Assembly (NCBI GenBank): GCA_900555105.1
Contig: USJP01000163.1
Location: forward strand, 1-5,083
DNA: 5,083 nucleotides
Source: an uncultured Coriobacteriaceae bacterium
GTDB lineage: Bacteria; Actinomycetota; Coriobacteriia; Coriobacteriales; UMGS124
Direction of reading: 5' to 3'
The notes under the pieces are model-generated. The model ran no database searches and was not told where the DNA came from. It worked only from the letters and a program-made list of their open reading frames with translations. How positions within the stretch are numbered: the stretch's first letter is position 1; each line of letters starts with the position of its first letter. The translations under genes were made by a program, and so were the position numbers. This document shows positions 3,810-5,083 of the stretch, in pieces.

Positions 3810-5083
3810 CTACGGCAGCGCAAAGACGACACGGCCGCGGAAGACGTCACATGAGCGCACGCGCACCTCGATCGTCTGGCCCAGTCGGAACACGTCCTCG
3901 CTCTCGCGGCTCACAAGCTCGTAGCGCGTTTCGTCATAGATCCACTCGCCACCCAGGTCACGTGTGTGGAGCAAACCTTGGGCCTGTGTGAGGCCGATGC
4001 GGATGAACAGGCCGAACGGCTGCACCGACACGATGACGCCTTCGAACGTCTGGCCGATGAAGCTCTCCATGTACTCGGCAATCTTCACCTGCTGGCTGAG
4101 CGAGGCACACTCGGCAGCCACGCGCTCCATCTTTGAGGACTGGGCGCACACGCCGGGCATGAGGTAGGCAAGCTCACGGCGCATGCGTGACTTCACGGAC
4201 CCCGCAAGCACCTGCTTCAGGATGCGGTGCACCATGAGGTCGGGATAGCGCCTGATAGGGCTCGTGAAATGGCAGTACGCAGGCGCTCCCAGGCCATAGT
4301 GACCAAGGTTTTCAGGCTCATAGGTCGCGCGCTTCATGGCGCGCAGCAGAAGCGAACTCACAAGTTCCTCTTCGGGCTTGCCGGCAACCTCGTCGAGCAC
4401 CGCCTGCACGGCGTGAGAGTCGCACGAGATGAGACCAGGCTTGTCCTGGGGCTTGAGGCAGCCAAGCTCGTCAAGCAGGCCCACAAGCCCGGCCATGCTG
4501 TCGTGGTCGGGTGCCTCGTGCACGCGGAAGGGGCACGGCAGCTCCGTGGCCACAAGACGACGGGCCACGGCCTCGTTGGCCGCAAGCATAGCCTCCTCCA
4601 CCAGGCTCGTGGCGCGCGTCGAGCGACGCACGTCGACGCCAATGGGCAGGCCCTGCTCGTCGAGACGGACCTTTGCCTCGCTCGAGACGAACTCAATGGC
4701 GCCGCGCTCGCGACGAAGACCCTGGCGAAGGGTGCTGACACGGTCGAGCCCACCAAAGAAGGCAGCCAGGTCAACGCCCGCACAATCGGGATGCGCAGCA
4801 CCGTCGGGCGCCGCACCTTCGAGAATCGCATCAACCTCGCGGTAGGTAAAACGGCCCTTCGAGCGAATGACGCTCGGGTAGACCTGCACCTGCTGCACGA
4901 GGCCCTGGGCGTTCACGTGCATGTCGACCGTCATGGCAAGGCGATCCTGGCTGGGAACGAGTGAGCACAAGTCGCAGCTCAGTTCCTCGGGAAGCATTGG
5001 GATGACACGATCAGCAAGGTAAACGCTTGTGGTGCGGGTGCGTGCCGCCATGTCGATGGGCCCGTCCTGGGCCACATAGGCGC
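3810..5083 (-). CDS. rnr: Ribonuclease R (RNB/S1 exoribonuclease), 3' part; 5' end outside window
   Basis: Processive hydrolytic 3'-5' exoribonuclease that degrades structured RNA and non-stop mRNAs released by trans-translation. The visible 423 codons start inside the RNB catalytic domain; the frame is open to the right edge, so the true start lies outside. Nucleotide landmarks: AYVAQDGPID at the edge (the RNB channel Tyr region), TSVYLADRVIPMLPEELS (5060-5007), VHEAPD (4520-4503), CHFTSPIRRYPDLMVH with the catalytic-channel Arg pair (about 4270-4230), and the ERVAAECAS block (4124-4098), followed by an S1 RNA-binding domain (GQTFEGVIVSVQPFGLFIRI from 4055) to the end. The metal-binding Asp cluster that precedes these blocks in RNB enzymes is outside the window and cannot be checked. 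The protein stops right after S1, so it lacks the long basic tail of E. coli RNase R. It heads the rnr-TPR-smpB gene run. Confidence 0.95.
   Translation of the reverse strand, partial: AYVAQDGPIDMAARTRTTSVYLADRVIPMLPEELSCDLCSLVPSQDRLAMTVDMHVNAQGLVQQVQVYPSVIRSKGRFTYREVDAILEGAAPDGAAHPDCAGVDLAAFFGGLDRVSTLRQGLRRERGAIEFVSSEAKVRLDEQGLPIGVDVRRSTRATSLVEEAMLAANEAVARRLVATELPCPFRVHEAPDHDSMAGLVGLLDELGCLKPQDKPGLISCDSHAVQAVLDEVAGKPEEELVSSLLLRAMKRATYEPENLGHYGLGAPAYCHFTSPIRRYPDLMVHRILKQVLAGSVKSRMRRELAYLMPGVCAQSSKMERVAAECASLSQQVKIAEYMESFIGQTFEGVIVSVQPFGLFIRIGLTQAQGLLHTRDLGGEWIYDETRYELVSRESEDVFRLGQTIEVRVRSCDVFRGRVVFALP

Noticed and set aside
3119..3991. A 290-codon plus-strand frame antisense to the TPR gene and rnr
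   Set aside because: Composition is that of the complement of GC-rich coding DNA, there is no Shine-Dalgarno, and it crosses the intergenic gap; the opposite strand encodes recognised proteins.
4227..4964. A 245-codon plus-strand frame antisense to rnr
   Set aside because: It is a shadow of the strongly supported RNB domain; no recognisable motifs.

Overview
This window looks like chromosomal DNA from a G+C-rich bacterium, most likely an actinomycete-type lineage. Coriobacteriia (the Collinsella/Olsenella/Atopobium neighbourhood) is my best guess. It rests on overall base composition, protein flavour and gene order, not on any marker that settles it. Its main content is the ribosome-rescue (trans-translation) machinery: tmRNA (ssrA), its protein partner SmpB, and RNase R (rnr), the exonuclease that degrades rescued non-stop mRNAs. 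All three lie within about 4.4 kb.

Layout, left to right. (1) The 3' two-thirds or more of rph (RNase PH) runs on the + strand to 605. (2) The intergenic stretch 606-711 holds a strong hairpin whose U-tract serves the minus strand, ending ssrA. (3) ssrA (tmRNA) lies on the minus strand at 712-1066. It has a G3.U acceptor pair, an encoded CCA, a T arm, a first pseudoknot and a degron reading frame ending YALAA-stop. (4) At 1067-1264 there is a back-to-back promoter region: one near-consensus promoter fires left into ssrA, another fires right into the next gene. (5) A 285-aa patatin-like lipid acyl hydrolase lies at 1265-2122 (+), closed by a bidirectional terminator. (6) The intergenic stretch 2149-2383 contains a duplicated GC-rich arm and a large nested imperfect palindrome that ends exactly at the smpB stop codon. 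(7) Three minus-strand genes then read right to left as rnr (3' part, running off the right edge), a TPR protein of unknown function, and smpB. They have gaps of 94 and 9 nt, which is consistent with one operon.

How the parts fit: tmRNA-SmpB rescues stalled ribosomes and tags the unfinished peptide; RNase R removes the defective mRNA and is also known to mature tmRNA in some bacteria. RNase PH trims tRNA 3' ends, so much of the window concerns RNA quality control. The TPR protein sits inside the rnr-smpB operon, which makes it a candidate accessory factor by context only. The patatin gene has its own promoter and terminator and need not be functionally linked.

The points most worth a second look are the tmRNA resume codon, which is not the usual GCN; the palindromic element at 2296-2383 and its half copy; and the loss of a conserved Arg in the tRNA-contact loop of RNase PH. 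I see no CRISPR array, transposase, tRNA gene or rRNA gene.
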